A DNA stretch of 64,000 bases from Methylobacter sp015476545 (GCF_052162025.1 NZ_CP197401.1:2418001-2482000); one strand, 5' to 3'; counted from the stretch's first letter, positions 17,181-26,972 are shown. Numbers and translations are program-made. Notes: generated by a model not told the origin, from the sequence alone.

Positions 17181-17984
17181 GACTGATCCAAACATTATAC
17201 ACGATAAATGACATTTATCAAGACTCAAGCTCAATTTTATGAATGTACCAAAGCAATCATAGTATTCTTTATTATCAGACCGAAGAGCAGAAAATAGATG
17301 ATTGCCAAGAACACAAGGATTGCGCCTCAATACGATGCCGTATTTTAAAAGTCTTAAAGGCCGGCATCGAAAGATAAAGAAGCGTCACTCCCAGTTCCCA
17401 CCGAGCCTTTACAAGGAAGGCATGATCTTCACTCTTGCAGCAAGGTCTGTCTTGATCAAATTACGGGTATTGCAATGTTTTTTCCGTATTGACTATCTAT
17501 CTCAACCCTTGCTACTGTCTATCTTCAATTTCAGAAAACACGCAAACCATTATCAGGCTTAAATTATCTATCGATTTGAACGAAAAGTTGCCCAAATTCT
17601 GGCCTACACCACAATTGGGCCTTGGCTGATGCGGCTACGCATGACTGAAAGGTTGTGCTAATGAAGTCATGCCATAAATATCAATGGCGCGCTGCCGCCA
17701 CTGATTTAAAGCGTTACCGCAGCGCACTGGCTTCATTATCGAAACAGGAAGTCGCAGACAGAGAAGAGGACCTATGCGTAGCCTATCAATAAAAATGCAA
17801 TTGCATCACGCTCTCTCGCTCACCGGCGCATTCGGTTTGCCATCCACCGATGTCGGCACATTCAGCCTGGGCGATAGGTTTCTCTGGAAAAGCAGGAGCG
17901 CTAACTTTGGCCAGCATTGCAATGGAATATTTTCAATTACGGTCAGATCACCAGTAAGGCGGCCTCTATGTCAGGTAAAGAGCC
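17181..17984. other. Long stretch without a recognisable gene
   Basis: About 800 bases between tRNA-Val and the efflux operon. Weak frames exist: 17302-17562 (86 codons, no homologue recognised), 17661-17792 (43 codons) and 17774-18001 (75 codons; AGAGGA five bases before its ATG, overlapping the next gene by 17 bases). None shows a known domain. No transcriptional regulator of the TetR or LysR type, the usual partner of RND operons, can be read here. It may be decayed sequence. Confidence 0.5.
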
Positions 17985-19160
17985 ATGCTGAAGCGCAATA
18001 GTGCAAGATGGCTATCAATGATGATGGTTTTTATCTCGGGATGTGAAGAAAAGAACGTCTATGCGCCCCCACCTCCCCCACAAGTCACAGTGAGCCACCC
18101 CCTTCATCAACAGGTCAGCGATTATCTGGAACTTACCGGCAACACCCAAGCTTTTAATACAGTGCAGCTTGTGGCGCGCGTGGAAGGATATCTGGAAAAG
18201 GTTTTTTTCAACGATGGCGATCGCGTCAAAAAGGGCCAGCCGCTGTTCCTGATCCAGCAGAACACTTATCAGGCCAAGCTAAAACAGGCGGAGGCTCAGG
18301 TGCTCCAGCAAAAAGCCAGTCTCAATCACGCGCAGACTGAATTGGAGCGGTTCACAGAGCTGGTCCGGCAACGTGCGGCGGCTCAGACCGATGTGACCAA
18401 TTGGCAGTTTCAGCGTGATAACGCCCGGGCCGCACTGGCCGCCGCTGAAGCCAATCGGGATCTGGCAAAACTGGACCTGAGCTACACGCAAGTTTCCGCG
18501 CCTTTTGCCGGGCGCATCGACCGTCGCCTCAAAGATCCGGGCAACCTCGTGGGCGCTGGTGAATTTACGCCATTGGCTCAAATTAACCAGGTAGACCCTA
18601 TCTACGCCTACTTCACGATCAACGAGACGGACTTGCTGAGAGTTATCAAAAAGACCCATATTGGGCCATACGAAGCGGAAAAAATGAAGATTCCAGCCTT
18701 TCTCGCGCTCTCCGGCGAGAAAGGCTATCCTCACACTGGTTATTTGGATTTCACTGCCATTTCCGTGACGCCGACAACAGGCACCCTGTTATTGCGCGCC
18801 ATTTATCCCAATGCCGATAATACGATCTTGCCCGGGCTGTTCGCTCGCGTGCGGCTCCTCGTAGTCAACTCCGAAAAAATGGCGTTGCTCGTGCCGGAAA
18901 CAGCCGTCGGCCATGACCAACTCGGTTCGTACCTGTTGACAGTAAACGATAATGACGTCGTTGAACGCCGCTCAGTCAAACTGGGCATTGCAGCGGGCGA
19001 CCTTCGGGTAATCGAAGAAGGGCTCGGCGATCAGGACCGGGTGATTGTGAACGGGCTCCTTCACGCCATTCCGGGCAACAAGGTGAATCCCGTACAGCAG
19101 CCTTTAACCGGTGGCGAGAACAATGCAAGCGGGTCCCTGCCGAAGGCCTCTGCGCCATGA
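17985..19160 (+). CDS. RND efflux periplasmic adaptor (membrane fusion) lipoprotein
   Basis: A 391-residue MexE/AcrA-type adaptor. The N-terminus ends in the lipobox FISGC, followed by a proline-rich linker. Lipoyl halves are seen in VEGYLEKVFFNDGDRVKKGQPLF and LDLSYTQVSAPFAGRID, with a helical hairpin between (about residues 95-160), then the beta-barrel and membrane-proximal domains with LPGLFARVRL. It should link the inner-membrane pump to a TolC-like channel. Its stop overlaps the pump start by four bases (ATGA). Confidence 0.9.
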   Translation: MLKRNSARWLSMMMVFISGCEEKNVYAPPPPPQVTVSHPLHQQVSDYLELTGNTQAFNTVQLVARVEGYLEKVFFNDGDRVKKGQPLFLIQQNTYQAKLKQAEAQVLQQKASLNHAQTELERFTELVRQRAAAQTDVTNWQFQRDNARAALAAAEANRDLAKLDLSYTQVSAPFAGRIDRRLKDPGNLVGAGEFTPLAQINQVDPIYAYFTINETDLLRVIKKTHIGPYEAEKMKIPAFLALSGEKGYPHTGYLDFTAISVTPTTGTLLLRAIYPNADNTILPGLFARVRLLVVNSEKMALLVPETAVGHDQLGSYLLTVNDNDVVERRSVKLGIAAGDLRVIEEGLGDQDRVIVNGLLHAIPGNKVNPVQQPLTGGENNASGSLPKASAP

Positions 19161-22100
19161 TCTCTGAATTTTTCATCGAACGGCCTATTTTTGCCAACGT
19201 TATCGCAATCATTACCATCATTTTGGGCCTGATTTGCTTTATGAATCTGCCCGTAGCGCAATATCCATCTATTGTGCCGCCGACCGTTCAGGTCACTACA
19301 CGCTATCCAGGCGCCAGCGCTGAAGTGGTCGCGAGCACGGTGGGCATACCTATCGAACAGGCTGTCAATGGCGTGGAAAACTCGCTCTATATGTCCTCTA
19401 CGAGCACCAGCGACGGGAGCTATACCCTAACGATCACCTTCAACGTCGGAACCGATCTGAATACCTCCATGACGCTGGTACAGAACCTGGTTAACAGCGC
19501 CCTGCCCCAGCTTCCCGCATCGGTGCAGCCTCAAGGCGTGACAGTAAAAAAAGTGTCCACGGATATTTTGCTGGTGGTATCGCTTTATGCGGATGACGAG
19601 CGGTTTGATGAAACGTTTCTTTCCAACTATGCCGTCATCAACCTGCAGAATCCGCTGGCCCGCTTGCCCGGCGTGGGCCAGATCGCCGTGCGGGGCGCGG
19701 GGCCTTACAGTATGCGGGTCTGGCTGAATCCGGAAAAGCTCAACTATTTCAGCTTGACCGCGCTTGACGTGATCAACGCCATCCAGCGCCAAAATTTACA
19801 AGTCGCTGCCGGGCAACTGGGCGCCCCTCCTGCGCCTGCAAACCTGGGCTTTCAATTCACCGTTAATGCGCTGGGCCGTTTGGAGGATGCGGCGCAGTTC
19901 GAGCATATCGTCATCAAGAGCGCGCGCGCTGAGTCGGCGCATATCGTGCGCGTCCGTGATGTCGCGCGCGTCGAGCTCAGCCGGCAAAGCTATAGCAATT
20001 TTTCCAAGTCCAGCGGCCACAAGGCGGCGTTAATGCCGGTGTTTACCTTGCCCGGCGCCAACGCGCTGGATGTCGCGGACAAAATCCGGCAGGCCATGGC
20101 GGTCATGAGCAAGGATTTTCCGCCGGGCCTGAAATACGACATTCATTACGACACCACGAAATTCGTCCGCAGCGCGATCGATGACGTCTATAGGACGCTA
20201 TTCGAAGCCGGCATCCTGGTGCTTATCGTGGTGGTGGTGTTTCTGCAGAACTGGCGAGCCACGCTGGTGCCTGCGACAACCGTTCCAGTCACCCTCATTG
20301 GCGCCTTCGCCGCCATGTTCATGCTCGGTTTCGGCATCAATCTGATGACTTTGTTTGCCTTGATTCTGGCAGTGGGCATCGTGGTCGACGACGCCATCGT
20401 GATTGTCGAGAATGCCTCGTATCACATCGAACAGGGAATGGCGCCTAAAGAAGCAACAGTCAAGGCGATGCAGGAAATCACCGGGGCAGTCATGGGCATC
20501 ACTCTGGTACTGACGGCCGTGTTTTTGCCGGCGGCTTTTCTTCCGGGGATTACCGGGCAGCTGTTTCGCCAATTTGCCCTGGTCATTGCCTCCACTTCCG
20601 TCATCAGCGCAATCAACGCCCTGACGCTCAAGCCAGCCCAGTGCGCGCTCTGGCTGCGCCCGGTCCGGGAAAAGAAAGCCAATTGGTTCTCACGGGGCTT
20701 TAACAAAGCTTACGGCTGGCTCGAACACGCCTATGTGCAATTAGTCGCCTGGATGGTGAAGCGGGCTTTTCTCATGTTCCTTCTGTTCATATTGATCATT
20801 GCTGTGAGCGCCTGGCGGTTCGCCGTTCATCCGACAGGTTTTCTGCCTAACGAAGACCAGGGCTATGCGATGGTGATCACCAAGCTTCCCGAGGCCTCTT
20901 CGCAGCCCCGGGTGGCCGCCGTCAGCAAGGCGCTGGATGGCATTCTCGGCAAAACACGCGGATTGGAAGCCTGGGTCACCATCGGCGGCTTGTCCATAAT
21001 CGACGGCGCGAACGTCCCGAATATGCTAACGACGTTCATCGTTTATGAGGATTGGGACAAACGTGGCAGCGAGTTAAGCCAGGACAAGATCATCGACAGC
21101 TTGCACCACCAACTCTCATCAATAGAGGAAGCGATGTCCATTGTGCTGATCCCGCCTCCTATCCGCGGCCTGGGCCAGGGAGGCGGGTTCCAGATGATCG
21201 TGGAAGACCGCGAGGGTCTTGGCCTTGGCGAGTTGCAGAAAGCGGTCAATGAAGTCATCAGCGCGGGTAATTCGCAGTCGGGCCTGCAGCATTTGACCTC
21301 CACCTTCAGCGCCACGAGTCCGCAGCTTTTCCTGGATATTGACAGAACCAAAGTGGAATCGCTGAATATTCCGTTAAATAATGTGTTTTCCACACTGCAA
21401 GCCTACCTGGGCTCCTCCTTCGTCAATTTGTTTAACAAATTCAACCAGGTCTTTCAGGTTTATGTTCAGGCTGACGCGCCGTTCCGTTTGCGGCCGGAAG
21501 ACATCAAGAACCTGTATGTCCGGAATGAGCAGGGCGAAATGGTGCCACTGGGCACTCTGCTGGACACCAAGCGGACCCTGGGTTCCGAACTGGTGATGCG
21601 CTACAACCTCTACCCTTCCGCGCAAATATACGGTGCGGCGGCTCCGGGATTCAGCTCCGGCCAAGCCTTGAACCTGATGGAACAGTTAACCCAAAATATT
21701 CTGCCCAAAGGAATGAGTATCGATTGGACGGCAACATCCTTTCAGGAAAAACAGGTGGGCAATCAAGCCTACTTTATCTACGCCCTTTCGATCACGCTGG
21801 TATTCATGGTTCTGGCTGCGCTGTACGAGAGCTGGACCAGTCCTCTGGCCGTTGTGCTGGTCGTACCTATGGCCCTGGTAGGAGTGCTCTTGGCGCTGTT
21901 AATTCGGGGATTCGACAATAATATTTATACGCAGGTGGGGCTGGTCCTGATGATCGGCCTGGCCTGCAAAAATGCCATCCTGATCGTCGAATTCGCCCGG
22001 CAACTGCAGGCCGAAGGGATGTCCGTAACGGAAGCCGCGGTGGAAGCCACCCGTCGGCGGTTCCGGCCCATCGTCATGACTTCGTTCGCTTTTATTCTTG

Positions 22101-22273
22101 GCGTCGTGCCCTTGCTTGGCGCCTCGGGGGCAGGCGCGGCCAGCCAGCAGGCTATCGGTACGGTGGTTTTTGGCGGCATGTTGTCGTCAACGCTTCTGGC
22201 CATACCGTTCGTGCCCGTGCTTTATGTCATTACGCAGCAGTTGGCGGCATGGAAAATTAAAATATCGCCTTAA
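19157..22273 (+). CDS. RND multidrug efflux pump, HAE1 family
   Basis: A 1038-residue inner-membrane proton antiporter of the AcrB/MexF type. It begins MISEFFIERPIFANVIAI, has the proton-relay Asp pair in GIVVDDAIVIVENA (TM4) and the matching Lys in GLACKNAILIVEFA (TM10), and the two large periplasmic loops. Length is standard for HAE1 pumps. Substrates cannot be predicted. No outer-membrane channel gene follows, so it must use one encoded elsewhere. The pair has no local regulator that I can see. Confidence 0.95.
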   Translation: MISEFFIERPIFANVIAIITIILGLICFMNLPVAQYPSIVPPTVQVTTRYPGASAEVVASTVGIPIEQAVNGVENSLYMSSTSTSDGSYTLTITFNVGTDLNTSMTLVQNLVNSALPQLPASVQPQGVTVKKVSTDILLVVSLYADDERFDETFLSNYAVINLQNPLARLPGVGQIAVRGAGPYSMRVWLNPEKLNYFSLTALDVINAIQRQNLQVAAGQLGAPPAPANLGFQFTVNALGRLEDAAQFEHIVIKSARAESAHIVRVRDVARVELSRQSYSNFSKSSGHKAALMPVFTLPGANALDVADKIRQAMAVMSKDFPPGLKYDIHYDTTKFVRSAIDDVYRTLFEAGILVLIVVVVFLQNWRATLVPATTVPVTLIGAFAAMFMLGFGINLMTLFALILAVGIVVDDAIVIVENASYHIEQGMAPKEATVKAMQEITGAVMGITLVLTAVFLPAAFLPGITGQLFRQFALVIASTSVISAINALTLKPAQCALWLRPVREKKANWFSRGFNKAYGWLEHAYVQLVAWMVKRAFLMFLLFILIIAVSAWRFAVHPTGFLPNEDQGYAMVITKLPEASSQPRVAAVSKALDGILGKTRGLEAWVTIGGLSIIDGANVPNMLTTFIVYEDWDKRGSELSQDKIIDSLHHQLSSIEEAMSIVLIPPPIRGLGQGGGFQMIVEDREGLGLGELQKAVNEVISAGNSQSGLQHLTSTFSATSPQLFLDIDRTKVESLNIPLNNVFSTLQAYLGSSFVNLFNKFNQVFQVYVQADAPFRLRPEDIKNLYVRNEQGEMVPLGTLLDTKRTLGSELVMRYNLYPSAQIYGAAAPGFSSGQALNLMEQLTQNILPKGMSIDWTATSFQEKQVGNQAYFIYALSITLVFMVLAALYESWTSPLAVVLVVPMALVGVLLALLIRGFDNNIYTQVGLVLMIGLACKNAILIVEFARQLQAEGMSVTEAAVEATRRRFRPIVMTSFAFILGVVPLLGASGAGAASQQAIGTVVFGGMLSSTLLAIPFVPVLYVITQQLAAWKIKISP

Positions 22274-22276
22274 AAT

Positions 22277-23038
22277 TCAGTCCCTTCGTGCAACCAAATG
22301 AATATAACGCCCCATCTCGCGATAGGTGGGCATCCGGCAATGGCGGTATTCCAACTCGAATATTTCATCCAGATCACTTTGTTCGCGAATAGCCCTGGTC
22401 ATGTAATCATGAAACACCCGAATGCCGGTATGGGCCGTTACGGTAAAGCCCCATTGCTGAAGCTGTTCGATAACCTCATGAGGATACTGCGGATTGGGCG
22501 GCGTCAAATTCTTGCCTTTGGCCAAATAAGAGCCGTCGAGCAGGCGCTTCAGGCGCCATTCCCCCTTCAGGGCATTGGTATAAATCATGGCATTGCGGTT
22601 ATAAAACAGCAGCGATAATGAACCGCCCGGTTTGACCCGATCCGCTATTGTCTGCAGAGACGGCATGGGATCGGCCAGCCATTCCAGCACGGCATGAAAC
22701 AGCACCAGATCAAATTGGGGCAATTGCTGCGCCAGTTCCTGCGCGGCAGCATGATGAAACTGCGCCGGCAAGCCGGCCTCGGAAAACTGCTGCTGCGCCC
22801 GTGCCAGCATTTTTTCCGACAAATCGCACAATGTCAGTTGATGCCCCTGCCCTGCAAGCCACAGACCAATTTGAGCAAATCCGCAGCCGGCGTCCCATAC
22901 TGTCAATGGCTCATTCCGGTAAAAGCTGTCAAGATCTTCCTTGACCAGCTTAAGCCGCCAGTCGCCCTTGCGCGTACCATAGATTCTTTGCTCAAATCTT
23001 TCTATTAGGGAATCAAAATTTCGGTCTTGTGGTTGCAT
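22277..23038 (-). CDS. cmoM: tRNA cmo5U34 carboxyl methyltransferase CmoM
   Basis: A 253-residue SAM methyltransferase that methylates 5-carboxymethoxyuridine at position 34 of tRNAs. It aligns along its length with E. coli CmoM: DRNFDSLIERFEQRIYGTRKG at the start, WDAGCGFAQIGLWLA (SAM site), LCDLSEKML, LFHAVLEWLADP, LSLLFYNRNAM, GIRVFHDYM and GRYIHLVARRD at the end. It is convergent with the RND gene, three bases away. The upstream pathway gene cmoA appears only as a broken fragment in this window. Confidence 0.9.
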   Translation of the reverse strand: MQPQDRNFDSLIERFEQRIYGTRKGDWRLKLVKEDLDSFYRNEPLTVWDAGCGFAQIGLWLAGQGHQLTLCDLSEKMLARAQQQFSEAGLPAQFHHAAAQELAQQLPQFDLVLFHAVLEWLADPMPSLQTIADRVKPGGSLSLLFYNRNAMIYTNALKGEWRLKRLLDGSYLAKGKNLTPPNPQYPHEVIEQLQQWGFTVTAHTGIRVFHDYMTRAIREQSDLDEIFELEYRHCRMPTYREMGRYIHLVARRD

Positions 23039-23147
23039 TCAGTGAGTAATTCAGAAGGAATTGTCAGAAAACAGTACATCATGCGTACTGCCGGGCTTGC
23101 CGCCCTGTAAATCGATTAGATTATTATAACTGATGTAGATTCAAGAT

Positions 23148-23171
23148 AAAAAAACCTGCCCGAAGGCAGGT
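23148..23171 (-). terminator. Intrinsic terminator reading leftward
   Basis: On the minus strand: ACCTGCC-TTCG-GGCAGGT followed by seven Ts. A textbook terminator. No protein gene reads into it from the right; the nearest, folP, ends nearly 390 bases away. Confidence 0.85.
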
Positions 23172-23387
23172 AAAAAGTTGAACAAACAAGGACCCGCTTG
23201 TTCTTCACCAGGAAGGTATACTCTATTACAGATAGGTCTAGCGATAGTTCTCCATGCACCTAAAGCCAAAGTCACGTTTTTCCATGATGAGCACTTTTCG
23301 TAATTTTGAAAACACCCGTTTACCATTCAGCCTGGAAACAACCTCTGCTTACGAACAGCTCCCTGCACCAGTAACGCATCATGACGT
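23148..23387 (-). ncRNA. Candidate small RNA of about 240 nt
   Basis: An intergenic unit with its own predicted start and stop. A sigma-70-like promoter (23394-23421) points to a start near 23387, and a strong intrinsic terminator ends it near 23148. No convincing reading frame fits: a 61-codon frame inside it runs on past the terminator. A local hairpin, GAACAA...TTGTTC (about 23179-23202), precedes the terminator. I compared it by eye with 6S RNA, tmRNA, RNase P RNA and CsrB-type RNAs and saw no match. Confidence 0.5.
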
Positions 23388-23393
23388 GACTTA

Positions 23394-23421
23394 ATTATTG
23401 TTAAAGCAATAATCTTGCCAA
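23394..23421 (-). promoter_or_regulatory. Sigma-70-like promoter of the candidate small RNA
   Basis: Minus strand -35 TTGGCA (23416-23421, five of six) and -10 AATAAT (23394-23399, five of six) with a 16-base spacer. Confidence 0.5.
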
Positions 23422-23558
23422 CTTGTATCTTCAGTTCTATCAATGCTTTCAGATTATCGAGCGGCGGTAGTTTGTTGAAAAACCAACAATCGTTGTTGAT
23501 TCTCTGTTCACGCAGAGGCAGCGCAAAGTGCCAATTCTCAATTTAAATCTGTTGCAAA

Positions 23559-24389
23559 TTACAACCCTTGCCTGCTCTGCTTAATCGCCCACGCCACATC
23601 CGCCGCCTGACGGTTTTCCCTGATATCATGCACACGGAATATCTGCACGCCCGCCATAATGCCTAAAGCCGTAGTTACGGCGGTGGCAGTCACCAATTCA
23701 GACGGTTCCGATACGGCGCAGATAGCGCCCATGAAGCGCTTGCGACTGGTGCCCAGCAGCACCGGATAACCTGTGGCCACGAACGAGTCAAGATGCGCCA
23801 GCAGATCGATATTGTCCTGTCTGCGCTTGCCGAATCCGATGCCCGGATCGATGGCTATTCTCTCTCTTCTAATGCCCGCCTTTAATGCCGCATCAATCTG
23901 CTGATGCAGTGCCGCCAGCACTTCCTGCACGACATCATCGTAATAGGGATTGTCCTGCATGGTTTTCGGTGTGCCCTGGCTGTGCATCAGGATGATCGGC
24001 GCATCGGTTTCTGCGGCCAGCGCCAGTATGGCCTCGTCATCGCGGCCGGCCGAAATATCGTTGATGATGCCGGCGCCAGCCTCGAGCGCCGCTTTGGCTA
24101 CTGCGCTCAACGTCGTATCGATACTGATCGGAATATCGGCCGACACCTGCTGCCTGATCGCTTCAACCACCGGTACCACGCGCCGTATCTGTTCATCGGC
24201 GGCAACCGGTTCCGAACCCGGCCGGGTCGATTCACCGCCTATATCGATGATGTCGGCGCCTTCGTCCAGCATGCGCCGGGCTTGCCGGACAGCGGCATCG
24301 ACGTCCGAATACTTGCCGCCATCGGAGAAACTGTCCGGCGTGACATTCAAAATCCCCATAATCAGCGGTTTATCGATATGGCCGAACAT
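23559..24389 (-). CDS. folP: Dihydropteroate synthase
   Basis: A 276-residue enzyme joining p-aminobenzoate to the dihydropterin pyrophosphate in folate synthesis. It has the family signatures PLIMGILNVTPDSFSDGG, DIGGESTRPGSEPV, the IDTTLS strand, NDISAGRDDE, and LLGTSRKRFMG. It is a true FolP, distinct from the DHPS-like protein at 25009-26397. It is divergent from the C1 cofactor operon, with 86 bases between starts, so folate and methanopterin genes stand back to back. Confidence 0.95.
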   Translation of the reverse strand: MFGHIDKPLIMGILNVTPDSFSDGGKYSDVDAAVRQARRMLDEGADIIDIGGESTRPGSEPVAADEQIRRVVPVVEAIRQQVSADIPISIDTTLSAVAKAALEAGAGIINDISAGRDDEAILALAAETDAPIILMHSQGTPKTMQDNPYYDDVVQEVLAALHQQIDAALKAGIRRERIAIDPGIGFGKRRQDNIDLLAHLDSFVATGYPVLLGTSRKRFMGAICAVSEPSELVTATAVTTALGIMAGVQIFRVHDIRENRQAADVAWAIKQSRQGL

Positions 24390-24475
24390 GCTTAAGCTCC
24401 TGTGCGTATTGCAGTGTATTTATTCAGGTATAATAGAAAAACCATTAATTATACGAAATCTTCCGACTCCGAGTA

Positions 24476-25012
24476 ATGATTAAACCACGTTTAGCCTGGG
24501 CTATCACCGGCTCCGGCCATTACATAGAAGAATGCCTGAACTTCCTGCTGACCCTGGATGATGTCGACTTGTATATCAGCCAGGCCGGCGAGGAAGTATT
24601 AAAAATGTACAGCATCGATCTGAGCGATATCCGCGCGAAAATGCCGGTCTATCGCGATAAAGCCGCCTCGGCGCCGCCGGTCGGGCATTTCTACAAGGGC
24701 CATTACCATACCTTCGTGATGGCGCCGGCCACGTCCAATACGGTCGCCAAGTGCGTGCTGGGCATCGCCGATTCGCTCGCGACCAATTTATATGCGCAGG
24801 CCGGGAAATGCAGAGTGCCCAGCATTGTCTATCCTTGTGATACCGCGCCGGAAATGGAAACGACGGCGCCGGGCGGAAAAGTTATGGTTTATCCGCGCCG
24901 GATCGATCTGGAAGCGACCGAAAAACTGCGCACATTCGAATATACGACGGTCGTCGACAGTGTCGACGAACTGATCATCAAAGTGAATGAACGGCTTAAG
25001 GCCCTAAAATGA
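24476..25012 (+). CDS. Dihydromethanopterin reductase-type flavoprotein
   Basis: A 178-residue protein of the HFCD flavoprotein fold, first gene of the C1 cofactor operon. FMN-binding features are WAITGSGHYIEECL at the N-terminus, MAPATSNTVAKCVLGIADSLATN in the middle and PCDTAPEMETTAPGG. Related proteins in methylotrophs (DmrA/DmrB type) reduce dihydromethanopterin to tetrahydromethanopterin, the last step of the cofactor. The exact electron donor is not evident. It overlaps the next gene by ATGA. Confidence 0.8.
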   Translation: MIKPRLAWAITGSGHYIEECLNFLLTLDDVDLYISQAGEEVLKMYSIDLSDIRAKMPVYRDKAASAPPVGHFYKGHYHTFVMAPATSNTVAKCVLGIADSLATNLYAQAGKCRVPSIVYPCDTAPEMETTAPGGKVMVYPRRIDLEATEKLRTFEYTTVVDSVDELIIKVNERLKALK

Positions 25013-26397
25013 GCGAACATATACTCTTTTTGACCGGCAGGCTGGCGGAAAAACAGCTGCATGCGATCCTCGAAAAAATGCAGCCGGAATTTACCTATAC
25101 GGTGCATGAACTGGGCCTAAAAGTCGCCGCTCTAATGACCGCCGATATGATCGCCCGGCGTCTGACCGATACGTTCGGCGCCGACCGCGTCCTCGTTCCG
25201 GGGCGCTGCCGCGGCGATCTGGAGGCGTTATCGAAGGATTTGGGCATACCAGTGGAACGCGGCCCGGAAGAATTGAAGGATTTGCCGCAGTTTTTCGGAA
25301 AAGAAGCTCACAAAATCGATTTAAGCCGCTACAGCGTCAAAATCTTCGCCGAAATTACCGACGCGCCCAATATTACGGTTGAAGAAGCCATCAAGCGTGC
25401 CTATTACTATAAACAAAACGGCGCTGACGTCATCGACATAGGCTGCCTGCCGAGCACCGATTTTCCGCACATGGAGGCTGTCATCGGCACGCTGAAGCAG
25501 GAAGGCTTCACGGTCAGCATCGACTCGCTCGAGGAAGACGATCTGCTCAGAGGCGGCAAGGCCGGCGCGGACTACTTGCTCAGCCTGCACGAAAGCAGTC
25601 TCTGGATCGCCGATGAAGTAGAGTCAACACCGATTCTGATCCCCAAAAAACATGAAGATCTGGCTTCTCTGGACCGGGCCATTGAAGGCATGCAGGCCAA
25701 AAACCGGGCCTTTATCGTCGACCCGATTCTGGACCCAATCCACTTCGGCTTTACAGCCTCGATCATGCGCTATCATGAAGTCAGAAAGAAATATCCCGAC
25801 ATCGAGATGATGCTCGGCGTCGGCAACATAACCGAGCTGACGCATGCCGACACCCTAGGCATGAATGCCCTGCTGCTGGGCATTTGCTCTGAACTCAACA
25901 TCAACAGCATTCTGGCTACCGAAGTCAGCAAGCATGCCTGCCGCGCCGTCAAGGAAGCCGATCTGGCGCGCCGCATCATGTTTGCAGCCAAGGAGCACAA
26001 CATGTTGCCCAAGCATATCGATCCGGGCCTAATGGCCCTGCACGAGATATCGCCGTTCCCGTATCAACTGGAAGAAATCAAGGAAATCGCCGCGCAAATC
26101 CGCGACCCCAGTTTCCGCATCCAGATCAGCGCTGAAGGACTGCATATTTTCAACCGCGACGGCTTTCACAGCGCGACCGATCCGTTCGATCTGTATCCCA
26201 AATTGCAGGTTGAAAACGACGGCGGCCATGCCTTTTATTTAGGCGTAGAGCTGGCGCGCGCCGAAATCGCCTGGCAGCTCGGCAAGCGCTTCAGTCAGGA
26301 CCAACCATTGACCTGGGGCTGCGCCGCCAACACGACAGAACCTACCGTCGACCTGCACACCTTCAAGCCGGCAGGCACTACCCTACAAAAAAAATAA
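25009..26397 (+). CDS. Dihydropteroate synthase-like protein of methanopterin biosynthesis
   Basis: A 462-residue protein of the DHPS-related family found in methanogens and H4MPT-using methylotrophs. A roughly 110-residue N-terminal domain (HILFLTGRLAEKQLHAIL...) precedes a TIM-barrel with DVIDIGCLPSTDF, VSIDSL, DPILDPIHFG and GVGNITELTHADT. The family role is inferred to be condensation of the pterin with the aryl unit of methanopterin; I know of no proof for the bacterial version. It is coupled at both ends: ATGA with the gene before and TAATG with the gene after. Confidence 0.82.
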   Translation: MSEHILFLTGRLAEKQLHAILEKMQPEFTYTVHELGLKVAALMTADMIARRLTDTFGADRVLVPGRCRGDLEALSKDLGIPVERGPEELKDLPQFFGKEAHKIDLSRYSVKIFAEITDAPNITVEEAIKRAYYYKQNGADVIDIGCLPSTDFPHMEAVIGTLKQEGFTVSIDSLEEDDLLRGGKAGADYLLSLHESSLWIADEVESTPILIPKKHEDLASLDRAIEGMQAKNRAFIVDPILDPIHFGFTASIMRYHEVRKKYPDIEMMLGVGNITELTHADTLGMNALLLGICSELNINSILATEVSKHACRAVKEADLARRIMFAAKEHNMLPKHIDPGLMALHEISPFPYQLEEIKEIAAQIRDPSFRIQISAEGLHIFNRDGFHSATDPFDLYPKLQVENDGGHAFYLGVELARAEIAWQLGKRFSQDQPLTWGCAANTTEPTVDLHTFKPAGTTLQKK

Positions 26398-26972
26398 TGA
26401 TCCAAGAAACCATAGTCACCACCGTAAACAGCTCTGGGACAGCGCACATCGCACCCATGGGCATCCATGTTTCAAGCCGGCCGAAAGCCGACGAAGTAGT
26501 TATCCTGCCGTTCCGGCCTTCGACAACGCTCGACAACCTGCTGTCCAGCCGAACAGCCGTGATCAACTATTGCGATGATGTGCGCATTTTTGCCGGCTGC
26601 CTGACCGGACGGCGCGACTGGCCATTGAAGCCGGCCGAGAAAATCAACGGCCAGGCGCTGGCGGCGGCCCTGGCCCATGCCGAAGTCGAACTAGTGCGCG
26701 TGGAAGAAGACCCGGTCAGGCCGAAACTGTTCTGCAAAGTTATTCATAGCGTTAATCATGCACCGTTTCAGGGCTTCAACCGCGCCCAGTTCTCGGTATT
26801 GGAGGCCGCGATCCTGATCAGCCGCCTGCATAGGCTCCCGTTGGAAAAAATTGAATCCGAAATCGACTATCTGCGCATTGGCCTCGAGAAAACCGCCGGC
26901 GACCGGGAACTGGAAGCCTGGAGCTGGTTGATGACCGTTATCGACGCGCATAAAAAGGAGAAGAATGCATGA
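26397..26972 (+). CDS. DUF447 domain protein of the C1 cofactor cluster
   Basis: A 191-residue protein of the DUF447 family, regularly found with H4MPT/methanofuran genes in methylotrophs and archaea. The N-terminal part resembles FMN-binding split-barrel proteins: ETIVTTVNSSGTAHIAPMG, then STTLDNLLSSRTAVINYCDDVRIFAGCL. The role is unproven. Start and stop overlap both neighbours (TAATG and ATGA), so it is translated together with them. Confidence 0.82.
   Translation: MIQETIVTTVNSSGTAHIAPMGIHVSSRPKADEVVILPFRPSTTLDNLLSSRTAVINYCDDVRIFAGCLTGRRDWPLKPAEKINGQALAAALAHAEVELVRVEEDPVRPKLFCKVIHSVNHAPFQGFNRAQFSVLEAAILISRLHRLPLEKIESEIDYLRIGLEKTAGDRELEAWSWLMTVIDAHKKEKNA

Noticed and set aside
23141..23326. 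61-codon minus-strand frame in the cmoM-folP gap
   Set aside because: It reads through the strong intrinsic terminator and shows no domain.
23148..23387. 6S RNA, tmRNA, RNase P RNA or CsrB-type RNA
   Set aside because: No closing stem between the ends, no tRNA-like end, no repeated AGGA loops and no class-specific motif could be found.
25009..26397. A second folate dihydropteroate synthase
   Set aside because: It has an extra N-terminal domain and diverged motifs, and it is embedded among methanopterin/methanofuran genes; the true folP is at 23559-24389.
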